Assembly (NCBI RefSeq): GCF_039655745.1 | Contig: NZ_JBBYXI010000007.1 | Coordinates: forward strand, 1 to 19,729 | Length of the DNA: 19,729 bases | From: Hohaiivirga grylli | GTDB taxonomy: Bacteria; Pseudomonadota; Alphaproteobacteria; Rhizobiales; Beijerinckiaceae | Direction: 5' to 3' | Shown here: one piece after another, positions 12,732 to 19,358 of the stretch | How positions within the stretch are numbered: position 1 is the stretch's first letter | How the letters are laid out: every line of letters starts with the position of its first letter | The notes under the pieces: generated by a model | What the model saw: only the letters and a program-made list of their open reading frames with translations | Told to the model about the DNA's origin: nothing | Database searches by the model: none | Translations under genes and position numbers: made by a program

Positions 12732-13250
12732 TCACGCCGCTTCGCTTTTGTTGGCATAAGCTCCGAAAACGCGTGCGACCTTGGCGGCCGGTGCGCTGAC
12801 AACCTGAGCGATCTTTGTAGCAGGAGCCTGAATAAGGCCAACCAGCTTGCCGCGCAGTTCGTCCAGAGACGGCAGAGAGGCAAGAGCCTTCACACCGTTT
12901 GCGTCCAGAGCTGTCGTTCCCATCGCACCACCAAGAACAACGAGTTTGTCGTTGGACTTAGCGAAGTCGACAGCAACTTTTGGTGCTGCAACCGGATCGT
13001 CTGAATAGGCGATCAGGGTCGGTCCTGTCATAAGAGGACTGATAGATGCAACATCCGTGCCTTCGAGAGCGATTTTGGCGAGGCGATTTTTCGCGACCTT
13101 AACGGTAGCACCGGCCTGCTTCATCTGCGCGCGCAGCTTCTGCATGTCGGCAACCGTTAGACCAGCGTAGTGGGCTACAACAACGACACCCGTGCTTTTA
13201 AACACGTCGTTGAGCGTAGACACGAGCTCGCGCTTTGCTGCTCTTTCCAC
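12732..13250 (-). CDS. rplJ: 50S ribosomal protein L10
   Basis: Encodes 172 residues, the standard length of L10, the stalk base that anchors L7/L12 dimers on 23S rRNA. The N-terminal KRELVSTLNDVFKSTGVVVV and the segment AKNRLAKIALEGT identify it; the C-terminal alanine-rich helix would hold the stalk dimers. The start is a GTG at 13248-13250 with GGAG seven bases upstream; GTG starts are common for alphaproteobacterial rplJ. Upstream is a leader of about 350 bases with an L10-site-like element, consistent with the autogenous control known in the family. Unusually, the gene upstream is proV rather than rplA. Confidence 0.97.
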   Translation of the reverse strand: MERAAKRELVSTLNDVFKSTGVVVVAHYAGLTVADMQKLRAQMKQAGATVKVAKNRLAKIALEGTDVASISPLMTGPTLIAYSDDPVAAPKVAVDFAKSNDKLVVLGGAMGTTALDANGVKALASLPSLDELRGKLVGLIQAPATKIAQVVSAPAAKVARVFGAYANKSEAA

Positions 13251-13299
13251 TGGCTCTCTCCGATTTAGGTAAACAAGAAGATGCTTACCGGTTGCACAT

Positions 13300-13340
13300 G
13301 CCGCTTAGTTCTTCAGCTTGCAGCTTCAGGCCCAAACGGC
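13300..13340 (-). promoter_or_regulatory. Candidate L10-binding kink-turn element
   Basis: On the minus strand an outer stem pairs 13333-13340 with 13300-13307 (8 bp including two wobbles). Inside it, an AGCT-GCA-AGCT stem-loop (13315-13325) is flanked on both sides by GA dinucleotides (13326-13327 and 13313-13314), after a short one-sided bulge. Tandem GA pairs next to an asymmetric bulge are the signature of a kink-turn, which is the known form of the L10(L12)4 site in rplJ leaders. It ends 50 bases before the rplJ start. Confidence 0.55.
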
Positions 13341-13496
13341 GCTCTCGCAAGCCCTGTCCCCAACCCGAAGGCTGGATGAGTGGTTCTACCGATCAAAGAC
13401 TGCGCATCACGCAGAAATTCCGGCTTCCCCGTCTATGCTGGCAGTATTAAGTCACAAGTGACGCCGGCAGTCTCGGACAGGACAAGGCCGTTCGAC

Positions 13497-13520
13497 AAAA
13501 AACCTACCTTCCGGTAAGGC
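13497..13520 (-). terminator. U-tract hairpin upstream of rplJ (attenuator or proV terminator)
   Basis: On the minus strand CCTTACC and GGTAGG pair with one bulged base around a GGAA loop, followed at once by six U. It lies about 165 bases after the proV stop and about 80-100 bases after the candidate rplJ start site. It could end proXWV transcripts or act as an attenuator within the rplJ leader. The stem is short, so efficiency is uncertain. Confidence 0.5.
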
Positions 13521-13607
13521 TCTAAGCCGGCGGCCTGTCACCATCTGGTTGCCCAGATGGAATAAATATGGACGACCCGAAACAGAGTCGCCCAAATGTA
13601 GGAACCT

Positions 13608-13636
13608 TATGTAACCCCTTTTAATGCAATTGCCAA
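13608..13636 (-). promoter_or_regulatory. Candidate rplJ promoter
   Basis: On the minus strand TTGGCA (13631-13636) and TACATA (13608-13613) are separated by exactly 17 bases. The -35 matches five of six consensus positions; the -10 is weaker. It overlaps an imperfect inverted repeat (13611-13643). A promoter is needed somewhere here because rplA ends in a strong terminator. Confidence 0.45.
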
Positions 13637-13685
13637 GGGGTACATTTCAGATTTCTTCTCTTTCAAGGTCAAAACATATCACAAA

Positions 13686-14894
13686 TCAGGCTTCTTTCTC
13701 TTCTGACTTCTCATCTTTGTCAGATACAGCCAGTATCTCACCAACGTCCTGCTGATTGATAACACCTGCAAGCTCGCCCTCTTCCGTTACGATAGCAACA
13801 GGATGCTCACTATCAAGCATTGTCTGGAGGGCATTTTCAATTGCCGTATCCTGTGCGATTGCGTGGGTCTCATCAGCGACCTCAGATGTGGCATGCCCTG
13901 CTCCATGCTCCTTGATTGCCTCTTCCAGAGCATCACGCGTTACAACACCTGCGTATTTTCCGTCGTCAACCAGATAACCAATATCTGTCTGAGCACGACG
14001 CATCTGAGCCAATGCCCCGCCAATCGTTTCCGCAGTCAGTCGCAGTTCAGGAGGCTGCATTAATGTATCAACAGTCAGGGCACGCGCACGATTAACATCA
14101 CGCACAAAGGCCTCAACGTAAGCATCCGCAGGATTGAGCAGAATATCATTAGGCGTACCAACCTGTATCAGGTTGCCATCTTTCAAAATTGCTATTCGGT
14201 CAGCAAGCCGAAGCGCCTCATCAAGATCATGAGTAATGAAGACAATGGTTTTACCCAATGTATTCTGAAGATTAACCACCTCATCCTGCAACTCACTACG
14301 AATAAGCGGATCAAGCGCAGAGAATGCTTCATCCATCAGGATAATATCCGTATCTGAAGCGAGCGCCCTTGCAAGACCGACCCGCTGCTGCATCCCGCCA
14401 GAAAGCTGTTCCGGATACTGGTTTTCATAACCGGCAAGCCCTACCCGCTCCAGCCACTGCTTTGCAGCATCAAGACGCTCAGAACTTTTTACACCCTGAA
14501 TCTGCAGCCCGTAGGCAACATTCTCCAGCACAGTATAATGCGGCATCAGACCGAAGCGCTGAAAGACCATTGCAATACGTTTACGACGCAGTTCCAGAAG
14601 TTCTTTTCTGGAGAGCCCGACAATATCAACCCCATCAATCAGAACAGAGCCTGCTGTCGGATCAATCAAACGATTAATATGGCGAACCAGGGTAGATTTA
14701 CCCGAACCGGACAGCCCCATGATGACAAATATCTCACCGGCCTCAATTGTCAGAGAAATATTGTTTAGCGCAAGAACATGGTTTGTCTCGGCCAGCATCT
14801 GCTGCTTGTTACTATTATCAGACAGCTTCTCAAGCGCAGCCTTCGGATTCTTTCCAAAGATGGTCGTCAGATTTTTAATTTCAATTAATGACAT
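13686..14894 (-). CDS. proV: Glycine betaine/proline-type ABC transporter ATP-binding protein with CBS domains
   Basis: Encodes 402 residues, close to the E. coli ProV length (400). This is the ATPase that powers osmoprotectant uptake at the inner membrane. The Walker A motif GLSGSGKST is at 60-68, the Q-loop glutamine at 112, the signature LSGGMQQR at 164-171, the Walker B aspartate-glutamate at 188-189 and the H-loop histidine at 222. The N-terminal extension before Walker A (about 14-45) is typical of ProV/OpuAA. A pair of CBS domains fills about 275-390. The last dozen residues are highly charged and mostly acidic. The ATG at 14892-14894 is two bases after the proW stop, with GGAG seven bases upstream, so translation is probably coupled. 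It is the last gene of the inserted operon. Confidence 0.93.
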   Translation of the reverse strand: MSLIEIKNLTTIFGKNPKAALEKLSDNSNKQQMLAETNHVLALNNISLTIEAGEIFVIMGLSGSGKSTLVRHINRLIDPTAGSVLIDGVDIVGLSRKELLELRRKRIAMVFQRFGLMPHYTVLENVAYGLQIQGVKSSERLDAAKQWLERVGLAGYENQYPEQLSGGMQQRVGLARALASDTDIILMDEAFSALDPLIRSELQDEVVNLQNTLGKTIVFITHDLDEALRLADRIAILKDGNLIQVGTPNDILLNPADAYVEAFVRDVNRARALTVDTLMQPPELRLTAETIGGALAQMRRAQTDIGYLVDDGKYAGVVTRDALEEAIKEHGAGHATSEVADETHAIAQDTAIENALQTMLDSEHPVAIVTEEGELAGVINQQDVGEILAVSDKDEKSEEKEA

Positions 14895-14896
14895 AA

Positions 14897-15760
14897 TCAG
14901 ACTCCTTCACTGCGATGACGCTGAATACGGTTTCCATATGACTGCGTAATTCGGTCAATCAACACGGCAAGAATGACAATCGTAATGCCGCCAACCAATC
15001 CAAGCCCGGAGTCATTTCTCTGAAGTCCGAGAAGGACTGTTTCACCAACACCACGCGCACCAATCATGGAGGCAATAACCACCATGGAAAGTGCCATCAT
15101 GGTTGTCTGATTAATTCCCTGCATGATTGCTGGAAGCGATAAGGGAACCTGAACCCCAAGCAGGATTTGCCAGCGGGTAGAACCGAAGGCGCGACTGGCC
15201 TCAACAATTGAATCATCAACATTGCGAATTCCGAGATCCGTCAAACGGATCAGAGGCGGAACAGCATAGATTACCGTGGCCAGCAATGCCGGAACCTTAC
15301 CAAGGCCAAACAGCATGGCAGCCGGAATGAGATAGACAAAACTTGGTATTGTTTGCATCAGATCAAGCAAAGGCATTGTGATCTTACGCATTACCTTTGA
15401 TGACGCAGACATAATGCCGATTGGCAAACCGACGACAACTGACAGGAGCACAGCAACAAGCACTAAAGCCAGTGTCTGCATGGACTGCTCCCACATTCCA
15501 AGGGCACCAATCGCCCAAAGTGAAATTGCCACAATAACAGTAAAAAGAATTTTCCGGCTGGCGAGATATGCGAGAGCTGCAATGAGTATAATCATCACAA
15601 CAGGAGGCACTGCCCTTAAAGCATTCTCCAGCAACAGCAGAACGCTCAGAATAGAACCGGAGATTTCATTAAAAGTATCTCCATAGCCTTCAACAAGCGC
15701 ATTAACTGCATTGTTGGTCGCATCAACGATAGGCGACTTAAAGTCAGGGAAAATATTCAT
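14897..15760 (-). CDS. proW: Glycine betaine/proline-type ABC transporter permease
   Basis: Encodes a 287-residue inner-membrane permease. Hydrophobic segments at about 52-68, 70-88, 97-117, 140-156, 157-172, 222-240 and 256-270 suggest six or seven membrane passes. The coupling EAA loop begins at EASRAFGSTRW (187-197) and ends at LSLP near 207-210, the site that docks on ProV. It lacks the long N-terminal extension of E. coli ProW and resembles the shorter OpuAB-type permeases. The ATG at 15758-15760 has GGAG ten bases upstream. It is preceded, three bases away, by the stop of a possible small ORF, and followed two bases later by proV. Confidence 0.92.
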   Translation of the reverse strand: MNIFPDFKSPIVDATNNAVNALVEGYGDTFNEISGSILSVLLLLENALRAVPPVVMIILIAALAYLASRKILFTVIVAISLWAIGALGMWEQSMQTLALVLVAVLLSVVVGLPIGIMSASSKVMRKITMPLLDLMQTIPSFVYLIPAAMLFGLGKVPALLATVIYAVPPLIRLTDLGIRNVDDSIVEASRAFGSTRWQILLGVQVPLSLPAIMQGINQTTMMALSMVVIASMIGARGVGETVLLGLQRNDSGLGLVGGITIVILAVLIDRITQSYGNRIQRHRSEGV

Positions 15761-15763
15761 GGA

Positions 15764-15865
15764 TTAAAAGCTCCATTTATAAAATGTACGCTCTTCAGGA
15801 GAACGCCATTCATTCCAAATAGGAGAAAGAATGAGCACGGCACTGACCAGCGCCACAGCCCTCAT
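15764..15865 (-). CDS. Possible 33-residue membrane peptide between proX and proW
   Basis: An ATG-started frame begins 12 bases after the proX stop and ends three bases before the proW start, so it fills most of the gap. The peptide begins MRAVALVSAVLILSPIW, a hydrophobic stretch of single-pass length. It continues with a short polar part containing two arginines, three glutamates, a lysine and two more tryptophans, ending in WSF. The ribosome binding site is poor: only GAAAG directly before the ATG. A GTG at codon 4 has GAGG close by. The proW ribosome binding site lies inside the frame. I do not recognise a family. Chance is quite possible at this length, though the fit to the gap and the clear hydrophobic/charged pattern favour a real gene or a translational-coupling ORF. 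Confidence 0.35.
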   Translation of the reverse strand: MRAVALVSAVLILSPIWNEWRSPEERTFYKWSF

Positions 15866-15877
15866 CTTTCAAAGATT

Positions 15878-16909
15878 TCAGAGAGCGCTTTTGACGCGTG
15901 CTGCTACATCTGGAGAAACCCATGGCCTCCAAACATCTTCACGTGTTTTCAAAAAATTCAGAGCAGCTTTTTTAGCAGAACCTCTGTTTTCCTGCATATA
16001 AACAAGAGCCTCAGAGGTAATATCATTACTTGTCCGATAGCGAGCCAGAAATTCCGTCAGCTTGGGAGCGCGCTTTGCAAAGGCAGAATTGACACCAACC
16101 TTGACTGTTCCCAGTGGGTAAGCAGTAGCCTGTTTGACCTCTTCTGGCTTTTTTGTTTCTTCCATCTGCTTCCAGACGGTTTCATCATAAGCAGGCTCTT
16201 GTAACGGAACCATATCCTTGATGTATTTACCGTAGATCCAACTTGGACCCCAGTAATAGAACACAATTGGCTGCTTACGGCGAAAAGCACTTTCAATTGA
16301 GGCATTCATCGCAGCTGCCGTACCGGGGCGGTAATTGATGAAATCCTTATCAAGGCCATAGCCATAAAATTTCTTGGTATTGCTGATCTCACAGCCCCAG
16401 CCAGGAACACAATTGTAAAAGCGTCCCTTTTCTGGCTCTTCCTGATCCTGAAACAATGTTTTGTATTTGGGCAGATCAGAAACAGATTTCAAATCTTTTG
16501 CAGGTGCGTCATCCCCTTCAACCAGATAACGCGGAACATACCACCCCTGCACAGCATCACTGAAGTTTACACCAACTTCACGCACCTTTCCGGCCTGCAA
16601 GGCATCCTTCCAGACTTTGGGCGATATATTTTCCCATACCTCCATAATGACACTGATATTGCCTCGCACGGCTCCGGCATAAAGTGGAATTGTTGAGCCG
16701 GGAATAGCATCAGTCTGGCAACCATATCCTTTCTCAAGAATAAAGCGCGCAACCTCATTATGGAAGACAACGGAATCCCAATCGAGATCCCCAAAAACAA
16801 TCGGCTTGTCAGTTTCACACACTTGCGCCTGAACAGGCCCGGAAAAAGTGAAAAAGGCTGCAGAGATAGACATAGCAGCAGCCATCACTAAAGGATGAAC
16901 TTTAGGCAA
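15878..16909 (-). CDS. proX: Glycine betaine/proline-type ABC transporter substrate-binding protein
   Basis: Encodes a 343-residue periplasmic binding protein that captures betaine-type osmolytes for ProW/ProV. I chose the TTG at 16907-16909: it has GGAG at exactly six bases and gives a clean signal peptide (MPKVHPLVMAAAMSISAAFF, cleavage likely after VQA at about residue 28). A further upstream TTG at 16963 would add 18 residues that disrupt the signal. Similarity to E. coli ProX is visible at CVPGWGCE (167-174), at AVQGWYVPRY (119-128) and in the FYYWGPSW stretch (217-224). The many tryptophans (44, 92, 123, 171, 220, 224) suit an aromatic cage for a quaternary amine. Four cysteines (31, 64, 167, 173) could form disulfides. 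It is the first gene of the inserted operon; the E. coli order (proV first) is reversed. Confidence 0.9.
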   Translation of the reverse strand: MPKVHPLVMAAAMSISAAFFTFSGPVQAQVCETDKPIVFGDLDWDSVVFHNEVARFILEKGYGCQTDAIPGSTIPLYAGAVRGNISVIMEVWENISPKVWKDALQAGKVREVGVNFSDAVQGWYVPRYLVEGDDAPAKDLKSVSDLPKYKTLFQDQEEPEKGRFYNCVPGWGCEISNTKKFYGYGLDKDFINYRPGTAAAMNASIESAFRRKQPIVFYYWGPSWIYGKYIKDMVPLQEPAYDETVWKQMEETKKPEEVKQATAYPLGTVKVGVNSAFAKRAPKLTEFLARYRTSNDITSEALVYMQENRGSAKKAALNFLKTREDVWRPWVSPDVAARVKSAL

Positions 16910-17220
16910 AAGACTCTCCAATTTATAATAATTAACCCAAGTCCGACAGAAAATGAAAAGCAAAATAATCGCTTGAAAGTGCCAGAGAAAATATTGGATT
17001 AAAACGGAGACATTTTTTAATGTCTATGAATAGCATCTGAAAATAATATAGGCACGCGATCTAAAAATCAACCTTGCTACGTATATTTATAATTACTAAT
17101 TAGAAAAATATTCAAAAAATGAATTTAATTTATGATATAAAAAATTAAATTTACTCAACGAAATCTAATCAGGAAAAATAGATTTTTTAAGATTATAAAA
17201 GAGCTTAGAGTTCTCAGATG
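16910..17220 (-). promoter_or_regulatory. AT-rich spacer upstream of proX
   Basis: The stretch 17,041-17,220 has 39 G or C in 180 bases (22%), against 50% in a sampled part of rpoB. It contains no plausible gene. It includes A/T tracts, an 8-bp inverted repeat of A and T only (17122-17129 with 17144-17151) and a 6-bp stem-loop (17009-17024) in the presumed proX leader. Such DNA suits a curved, nucleoid-protein-bound regulatory region of an osmotically controlled operon, or it may mark an insertion junction. Confidence 0.6.
17044..17072 (-). promoter_or_regulatory. Candidate proX promoter
   Basis: On the minus strand TTGATT (17067-17072) and TATTAT (17044-17049) are separated by exactly 17 bases. 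The -10 matches five of six consensus positions. The predicted start near 17,036 would give a leader of about 125 bases before the TTG start of proX. Confidence 0.55.
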
Positions 17221-17252
17221 AATAAAAAAAGCCCGGCTATGAAGCCGGGCTT
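17221..17252 (-). terminator. Intrinsic terminator after rplA
   Basis: On the minus strand a perfect 10-bp stem (AAGCCCGGCT with AGCCGGGCTT, four-base loop TCAT) is followed by seven U. It begins 23 bases after the rplA stop. It should end the secE-nusG-rplKA transcript and insulate it from the transporter. Confidence 0.95.
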
Positions 17253-17275
17253 AATATCTTAAAGGGGAACACCTA

Positions 17276-17974
17276 TTAAGCGTTCAGAACCGATGCTGGT
17301 TCAACCTTAACTCCAGGGCCCATTGTCGAAGAAACAGCAACACGCTGAACGTATGTGCCCTTCGAACCTGAAGGCTTAGCCTTAGAAACAGCGTCAACAA
17401 ATGCCTTGATGTTCTCGATCAGCTTGCCTTCATCGAAAGAAAGCTTACCGATACCAGCATGAATGATACCAGCCTTTTCAACGCGGAACTCAACAGCACC
17501 ACCCTTAGAGGCTTCAACAGCTGCCTTGATGTCCATAGTAACTGTGCCAACCTTTGGGTTTGGCATCATGCCACGTGGGCCAAGCACCTTACCAAGACGA
17601 CCAACGAGTGGCATCATGTCAGGTGTGGCAATGCAGCGATCGAATTCGATTGTACCGCCATTGACGATTTCAAACAGATCTTCTGCACCAACAACATCAG
17701 CACCAGCTGCCTTTGCTTCATCAGCCTTAGGGCCGCGAGCAAAAACACCAACGCGCAATGTACGGCCTGAACCGTTTGGCAGGTTGCAGACACCACGAAC
17801 CATCTGGTCAGCGTGACGTGGGTCAACACCGAGGTTCATAGCAATTTCAACTGTTTCGTCGAACTTTGTCTTAGCTGCACCCTTGAGAAGCTTTACGGCT
17901 TCTTCAATTGTGTAGAGCTTGTTTGCGTCGACTAATTCGCGAGCAGCGCGAATACGTTTTCCGTGATGTGCCAT
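17276..17974 (-). CDS. rplA: 50S ribosomal protein L1
   Basis: Encodes 232 residues, the usual length of L1, which forms the mobile L1 stalk at the ribosomal E site and represses its own operon by binding mRNA. The start MAHHGKRIRAARELVDANKL, the conserved internal GPRGMMPNPKVGTVT and the C-terminal SSTMGPGVKVEP are typical. The ATG at 17972-17974 has AAGGGAG six bases upstream and lies 11 bases after the rplK stop. An intrinsic terminator follows directly. In most relatives the next gene would be rplJ; here it is proX. Confidence 0.98.
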   Translation of the reverse strand: MAHHGKRIRAARELVDANKLYTIEEAVKLLKGAAKTKFDETVEIAMNLGVDPRHADQMVRGVCNLPNGSGRTLRVGVFARGPKADEAKAAGADVVGAEDLFEIVNGGTIEFDRCIATPDMMPLVGRLGKVLGPRGMMPNPKVGTVTMDIKAAVEASKGGAVEFRVEKAGIIHAGIGKLSFDEGKLIENIKAFVDAVSKAKPSGSKGTYVQRVAVSSTMGPGVKVEPASVLNA

Positions 17975-17985
17975 TCTGCTCTCCC

Positions 17986-18417
17986 TTAGCCTACAACTTC
18001 GATGCCCATCGAGCGAGCGGAACCTGCAATCATTGCAGATGCTGCTTCGATGCTATCGCAGTTAAGGTCAGCCATCTTCTTTTCAGCGATTTCAGCGACC
18101 TGAGCCTTGGTGATAGAACCAGCCTTGCCACCACGACCCGGGGTCTGAGAACCCTTATCGAGCTTAGCTGCCTTCTTAATGAAGTAAGACACTGGCGGCT
18201 GCTTCATCTCGAAAGTGAAGGAACGATCCTGATAAGCGGTGATGATCACCGGAATCGGAGTACCTTTTTCCATCTGCTGGGTCTTCGCATTGAAGGCCTT
18301 GCAGAATTCCATGATGTTCAGACCGCGCTGACCCAGTGCTGGGCCAATCGGTGGGGATGGGTTAGCTGCACCAGCCGGAACCTGCAGCTTAACGTAACCG
18401 GCAATTTTCTTTGCCAT
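17986..18417 (-). CDS. rplK: 50S ribosomal protein L11
   Basis: Encodes 143 residues, the normal length of L11, which binds the GTPase-associated region of 23S rRNA and is needed for the RelA stringent response. The N-terminal proline-rich NPSPPIGPALGQRGLN (19-34), where thiopeptide antibiotics contact L11, is intact. The C-terminal rRNA-binding domain has the KTPGRGG-like QTPGRGGKAG. The ATG at 18415-18417 has GGGAG seven bases upstream. It is followed 11 bases later by rplA and preceded by a 161-base structured leader. Confidence 0.98.
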   Translation of the reverse strand: MAKKIAGYVKLQVPAGAANPSPPIGPALGQRGLNIMEFCKAFNAKTQQMEKGTPIPVIITAYQDRSFTFEMKQPPVSYFIKKAAKLDKGSQTPGRGGKAGSITKAQVAEIAEKKMADLNCDSIEAASAMIAGSARSMGIEVVG

Positions 18418-18578
18418 GGGACTGCTCCCTTAAATGTACCAGATATTCAGGCGCCAACCTGAAACCTGATGGTTGCAGATCGCGGTACGGCGTTTTTCCC
18501 GGTTGGCAAGCCGGACAACCTCCCGCGTGTTTCCCCGCAGATGCGGGTTATTGGCAGACCATTAAGGCCCACCAAAAA
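18418..18578 (-). promoter_or_regulatory. nusG-rplK spacer with hairpins (possible L1 control site)
   Basis: The spacer holds a 5-bp GC stem with four-base loop (18534-18547), with a competing GCGGG copy about ten bases further along the transcript. A 6-bp stem-loop (18446-18463) lies 29-46 bases before the rplK start. In E. coli, L1 binds just upstream of rplK to repress the operon; the 18446-18463 stem is in the right place, but I cannot confirm the L1 motif. Confidence 0.35.
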
Positions 18579-19115
18579 TCAACCAAGCTTTTCAACCTGA
18601 TTGTATTCGAGTTCAACAGGCGTTGCGCGACCAAAGATGGAAACGGCAACTTTGAGACGGGCACGTGTATGATCAACTTCTTCAACAACACCGTTGAAGG
18701 AAGCAAACGGACCATCAGAAACACGAACCTGCTCACCAACCTCGTAGCTTTCAGAAGGCTTCGGACGGTCAACGCCATCAGCGACCTGTCCCTTAATGCG
18801 TTCTGCTTCAGCATTCGGAATTGGAATAGGCTTCGACTTGTCAGCACCAAGGAAGCCTGTAACCTTCGGTGTATTCTTGATCAGGTGATAGACTTCATCA
18901 GTCAGATCACACTTAACCAGAACATAACCTGGGAAGAACTTGCGTTCTGTATCAACTTTACGACCGCGACGGACTTCAACGACCTTTTCAGTGGGAACCA
19001 GAATCTCTTCGAACTTGTCTTCAAGATTGCGCTGCGCAGCCTGATCACGCAGAGACTGCGCAACCTTATTCTCAAAATTGGAATAAGCGTGGACGATGTA
19101 CCAACGTTTTGCCAT
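18579..19115 (-). CDS. nusG: Transcription termination/antitermination factor NusG
   Basis: Encodes 178 residues, typical for NusG, which binds the RNA-polymerase clamp and links it to Rho or the ribosome. The NGN domain begins MAKRWYIVHAYSNFENKV and includes FFPGYVLVKCDL (60-71). The KOW domain covers about 124-178, with VRVSDGPFASFNGVVEEV. I chose the ATG at 19113-19115, which gives the family N-terminus and has AAGGAG six bases upstream. A longer frame would overlap secE and add unrelated residues. The ribosome binding site overlaps the secE stop codon, so the two are tightly coupled. Confidence 0.98.
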   Translation of the reverse strand: MAKRWYIVHAYSNFENKVAQSLRDQAAQRNLEDKFEEILVPTEKVVEVRRGRKVDTERKFFPGYVLVKCDLTDEVYHLIKNTPKVTGFLGADKSKPIPIPNAEAERIKGQVADGVDRPKPSESYEVGEQVRVSDGPFASFNGVVEEVDHTRARLKVAVSIFGRATPVELEYNQVEKLG

Positions 19116-19125
19116 AGCCAGCTCC

Positions 19126-19314
19126 TTAGCCCAATAACGCGCGAATGGCGAACTGGATAACTGAATCCGCCACGAAGAAGAAAAGACACGCAACGATAAC
19201 CATGACAAACACCATACCGGTTGTAATCATCGTCTCTTTACGCGTTGGCCAAGTAACCTTGGACGCTTCTGCGCGTACTTGTTGTAGGAACTCAAACGGG
19301 TTCGTCTTTGCCAT
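19126..19314 (-). CDS. secE: Preprotein translocase subunit SecE
   Basis: Encodes 62 residues, the short single-span SecE form typical of alphaproteobacteria, which stabilises SecY in the inner-membrane translocon. The cytoplasmic amphipathic helix with the conserved VRAEASKVTWPTRKE (13-27) precedes one hydrophobic segment (about 32-54) rich in valine and phenylalanine. I chose the ATG at 19312-19314 (MAKTNPFEFLQQV) by family fit. An upstream ATG would add four residues. AAGGA is only three bases from the chosen start, so expression may be modest. nusG starts 10 bases after the stop. Confidence 0.96.
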   Translation of the reverse strand: MAKTNPFEFLQQVRAEASKVTWPTRKETMITTGMVFVMVIVACLFFFVADSVIQFAIRALLG

Positions 19315-19358
19315 ACGTCCTTGCATCCTTAGCGGAAAACCGCCTCGTAACGCCCTCG

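Larger units (their letters stand above)
13251..13601 (-). promoter_or_regulatory. Structured 5' leader of the rplJL-rpoBC transcript
   Basis: This gene-free stretch holds a series of RNA-like structures, listed here in transcription order. A 7-bp stem (13570-13576 with 13587-13593, one wobble) comes first. An 8-bp stem with a GCAA tetraloop (13541-13560) follows. Next is a U-tract hairpin (13497-13520), enclosed by a 9-bp helix with one bulge (13531-13539 with 13481-13490). Then come a 6-bp stem with a UUCG loop (13360-13375) and a kink-turn-like element (13300-13340). The extent assumes the promoter candidate just upstream is used. The pairings were found by eye, not by energy calculation. 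Confidence 0.6.

Noticed and set aside
15831..16001. Plus-strand 56-codon frame with a good-looking AGGAG before its ATG, antisense to the end of proX
   Set aside because: It overlaps conserved proX coding sequence almost entirely, has no promoter I can see, and the ribosome binding site match is likely chance.
16910..17220. Decayed gene or mobile-element end in the AT-rich spacer
   Set aside because: No frame, terminal repeat or target duplication could be found; the only inverted repeat is made of A and T alone, which is expected by chance in such DNA.
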